A DNA stretch of 7,531 bases from an uncultured Bacillota bacterium (lineage in GTDB: Bacteria > Bacillota > Clostridia > Peptostreptococcales > Anaerovoracaceae): positions 1 to 7,531 of the forward strand of contig CAUHLX010000132.1 of NCBI GenBank assembly GCA_959606705.1, read 5' to 3'. Shown piece by piece: positions 5,922 to 7,531 of this stretch. The notes under the pieces were generated by a model. It was not told the origin of the DNA. It saw only the letters and a list, made by a program, of their open reading frames with translations, and did not search any database. The translations under genes and the position numbers were made by a program. How positions within the stretch are numbered: the stretch's first letter is position 1; each line of letters starts with the position of its first letter.

Positions 5922-6880
5922 CTCAAATTCACCTGATTTTCCGCCTTTCCCCGTAGAAACGCCCGCAAATTAGCCGCCGCCGTATCCATAATCCTCTGTC
6001 TCGCCTCTTTTGACGCCCAGGAAATATGCGGGGTAATGAGGCAGTTCGGCGCGTCCCGCAGCGGACAATCGGCGTTCATGGGTTCCTCCCGCAGAACATC
6101 CAGCCCCGCGGCCGCCACCTTACCCCGCCGCAGAGCCTCCGCCAAATCCTCTTCTACTATCAGAGGTCCTCGGGAATAGATGATCAGAATCACACCATCC
6201 TACCTTATGCTGATGCTCTCCCGACAAATCATCCCCTCCGTTTCCGGAAACAGCGGACAGTGCAGCATGATCACATCGGAGCGCTCATAAAGCTCTTCCA
6301 ACTCCACATAACGCAGGGTAGGACTTTCCGCCGCGGGATTCGGATGGGGAGTATACGCCAGCACCTTCATTCCCAGCGCCTGTGCAATCCGGCCCGTAGA
6401 CTGTCCGATCCGCCCGTAGCCCACGATCCCCATGGTCTTTCCGTCCAGCTCGATCAGAGGGGTATTCCAAAAACACCAGTCTCGGCTCCCGATCCAGTCC
6501 CCCCGCTTCACTTGCCGCCCATGCTCACCGATGTGATGGCAGAGCTCCAACAGCAGCGCGATGGCAAACTGCGCCACCGCCGCCGTCCCGTAGCTGGGAA
6601 TGTTGGTGACCGTGATTCCCGCGTCCGCAGCGGCCTGCACGTCCACCACGTTGTAGCCCGTAGCCAAAACACCGATGTATTTTATTCCGGTACACCTCTC
6701 GATGGTCCTTCGGTCCACAGGAGTCTTGTTGGTTAAAACGATCTCCGCTCCGCCGATCCGCGAAGCCGCCTGGTCCGCGTCCGTTCGATCAAAAACGGCC
6801 AGTTCCCCCAACTGCTCAAACGCTTCCCAGGAAAGATCCCCGGGGTTTTCCGCATATCCGTCCAATACCACGATTTTCAT
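5918..6880 (-). pseudogene. D-2-hydroxyacid (glycerate/hydroxypyruvate) dehydrogenase interrupted by in-frame TAG
   Basis: From ATG 6880 to TGA 5918 one frame encodes a full-length protein of the NAD-dependent D-2-hydroxyacid dehydrogenase family (319 residues plus an internal TAG at 6202-6200, codon 227). Before the TAG are the substrate-domain motif TGYNVVD and the dinucleotide motif GIVGYGRIG (151-159). The usual acidic residue after beta-2 is replaced (AYTPHP), which may affect NAD/NADP choice. After the TAG are Arg237 in SRGP, Glu266 in REEP and His285 in TPHISWAS, the catalytic triad. A terminated product would lack the whole triad. The junction reads ESISIR-stop-DGVILIIYSRG where relatives have about KMKDGVxxINxSRG, so neighbouring conserved positions have changed too. 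It would reduce hydroxypyruvate or a related 2-oxoacid; the glycerate kinase behind it supports that. Confidence 0.85.
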
Positions 6881-6930
6881 TGCTCTGCGATTCCTCTCTT
6901 GTTCCGCTCCCGCGGGTGATTTTCATTCTT

Positions 6931-6959
6931 ATTATACGGGATTCTCACTGCTCAAGCAA
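6931..6959 (-). promoter_or_regulatory. Sigma-70 promoter of the dehydrogenase/glycerate kinase operon
   Basis: On the - strand TTGCTT (6959-6954), a 17-base spacer and a perfect TATAAT (6936-6931). It follows directly after the T-tract of the upstream terminator, so the operon is separated from the DUF3343 unit. The dehydrogenase ribosome binding site is AGAGAGGAA, about 10 bases before the ATG. Confidence 0.75.
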
Positions 6960-6961
6960 TG

Positions 6962-6991
6962 AAAAAAGGACCGGCGTCCGGCGCCAGCCCC
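6962..6991 (-). terminator. Rho-independent terminator after the DUF3343 gene
   Basis: On the - strand GGGGCTGGCG and CGCCGGTCC pair around the loop CCGGA with G-U wobbles, followed by TTTTTT (6967-6962). It lies 17 bases past the TAG of the DUF3343 gene and closes the leftward unit from the carboxypeptidase side. Confidence 0.82.
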
Positions 6992-7008
6992 TCTCGTGTT
7001 GCATTCAC

Positions 7009-7272
7009 CTATTGAATCGCTTTGTAGTGATTCTTTCCGTGGTCGTTTTCAATTTCAAACGCGCCGCGGTGATCGATCATTGCATCTTCCAGTATCTCAA
7101 GAGGCAGATAAATCGCAGCCGTATTGAGATACAAGGCGTAACCGCAAGTTTTTAAAAGATCGGGCGGTATTTTTTTCAGCGTGGACCGAACGCCGTGTTC
7201 CTGCAGCTTTTCCTGCGCGTACACGGCCTTATAAAACGAAGAAAAAGCGATTACATATTGATTCATTTTCAT
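7009..7272 (-). CDS. DUF3343 family small protein (putative Se/S carrier-like)
   Basis: An 87-residue protein that fits DUF3343: a beta strand (QYVIAFSS), a helix matching a protein 'termini/chain' pairing (YKAVYAQEKLQEHGV), then KKIPPDLLKTCGYALYL with a Cys-Gly at 43-44 in place of the family's CG motif. DUF3343 members are short, soluble and have been linked by name to selenium/sulfur carrier proteins; their function is not established. Two starts are possible: ATG 7272 with GGAG 7 bases upstream, or ATG 7266 with GAGGG 6 bases upstream. It ends in TAG, followed by a terminator, so here UAG looks like an ordinary stop. It follows the carboxypeptidase gene after 82 bases on the same strand. 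Confidence 0.75.
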   Translation of the reverse strand: MKMNQYVIAFSSFYKAVYAQEKLQEHGVRSTLKKIPPDLLKTCGYALYLNTAAIYLPLEILEDAMIDHRGAFEIENDHGKNHYKAIQ

Positions 7273-7354
7273 CCCTCTTCTCCGGCTGCACTCGTATGCG
7301 ATGTTCGCCCCTGGCGTATTCCGCGCCGGCCGCCGGTATTTTTCACCAAACCCG

Positions 7355-7531
7355 TTAAGCCAGGGTCTTTATCATTCGTATGTAAAAATCCAGCAATCCC
7401 GCTTTTTCCACATCGTCCTGCGACACCAGCGGGTAACGGCCGATTTCCTTTTTGTTCTGGTAAACCACCAGTTCTCCCACCGGATCGCCGGCCGCAATAG
7501 GAGCGGTAAGGCGTTTCTTCAGCTTGACCTT
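7355..7531 (-). CDS. D-alanyl-D-alanine carboxypeptidase (PBP5/DacF type), C-terminal end (partial)
   Basis: Open from the right edge to TAA (7357-7355), giving 58 residues: KVKLKKRLTAPIAAGDPVGE, then LVVYQNKKEIGRYPLVSQDD and VEKAGLLDFYIRM. The pattern 'apI..Gd.vGelvvy...keigr.pLv...dVekag' is that of the PBP5 C-terminal (PBP5_C) domain, followed by the start of the amphipathic membrane-anchoring helix (LLDFYIRMIKTLA). Such enzymes trim the terminal D-Ala of peptidoglycan stem peptides outside the cell and are tethered to the membrane by this helix. The catalytic peptidase domain lies right of the window, so activity cannot be judged. Confidence 0.85.
   Translation of the reverse strand, partial: KVKLKKRLTAPIAAGDPVGELVVYQNKKEIGRYPLVSQDDVEKAGLLDFYIRMIKTLA

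Noticed and set aside
6190..6215. A frameshift as the cause of the split dehydrogenase
   Set aside because: The codons before and after TAG 6202-6200 are in the same frame (next codons GAT, GGT, GTG), so only the stop interrupts the gene.
6026..6736. Open frame of 236 codons on the + strand opposite the dehydrogenase
   Set aside because: The sense strand carries the Rossmann and catalytic motifs. The antisense translation is rich in His, Arg and Pro, as expected for a shadow.
1..7531. CRISPR array, insertion sequence or phage defence genes
   Set aside because: No regularly spaced repeats, transposase or defence-type domain could be found anywhere in the window.

Overview
The window reads as chromosomal DNA of a Clostridia-type Firmicute, possibly gut-associated, with the end of an integrated mobile element at its left edge. 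The reasons are strong AGGAGG-type ribosome binding sites, a T-box leader, a DUF3343 gene, an M29 aminopeptidase, a PBP5-type carboxypeptidase tail, a CCA-encoding class II tRNA-Ser and a Tn916-like excisionase/integrase pair. Base composition looks lower in G+C on the left (integrase) and higher on the right. No species can be named from the sequence alone.

Layout. (1) Bases 1-1559, + strand: the 3' end of an excisionase-like gene, a small hairpin, then a complete tyrosine integrase. The integrase points at the 3' end of a tRNA-Ser(CGA) gene (1583-1671, - strand), so that tRNA is the likely attachment site and the rest of the element lies left of the window. (2) Bases 1672-1942: no protein gene, but a good - strand promoter followed by a structured, partly tRNA-Ser-like leader that runs into the tRNA. 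(3) Bases 1943-3457, - strand: two GNAT acetyltransferase genes in one operon, behind a sigma-70 promoter and a full T-box riboswitch. The specifier reads AUG and the T-box pairs with an ACCA tail, which points to tRNA-Met. The second GNAT is split by an in-frame TAG. (4) Bases 3583-4692, + strand: M29 aminopeptidase. (5) Bases 4731-6959, - strand: an operon of a D-2-hydroxyacid dehydrogenase and a type-2 glycerate kinase, overlapping by ATGA. The pair would reduce hydroxypyruvate or a similar acid to D-glycerate and phosphorylate it. The dehydrogenase is also interrupted by an in-frame TAG. (6) Bases 6962-7531, - strand: the C-terminal end of a D-Ala-D-Ala carboxypeptidase, a DUF3343 gene and a terminator.

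The points most worth a second look are the two independent in-frame amber codons in otherwise intact, conserved genes, which could be decay, sequence error or UAG decoding; the methionine-type T-box in front of acetyltransferases; and the junction where the integrase tail carries the antisense terminator of the host tRNA.
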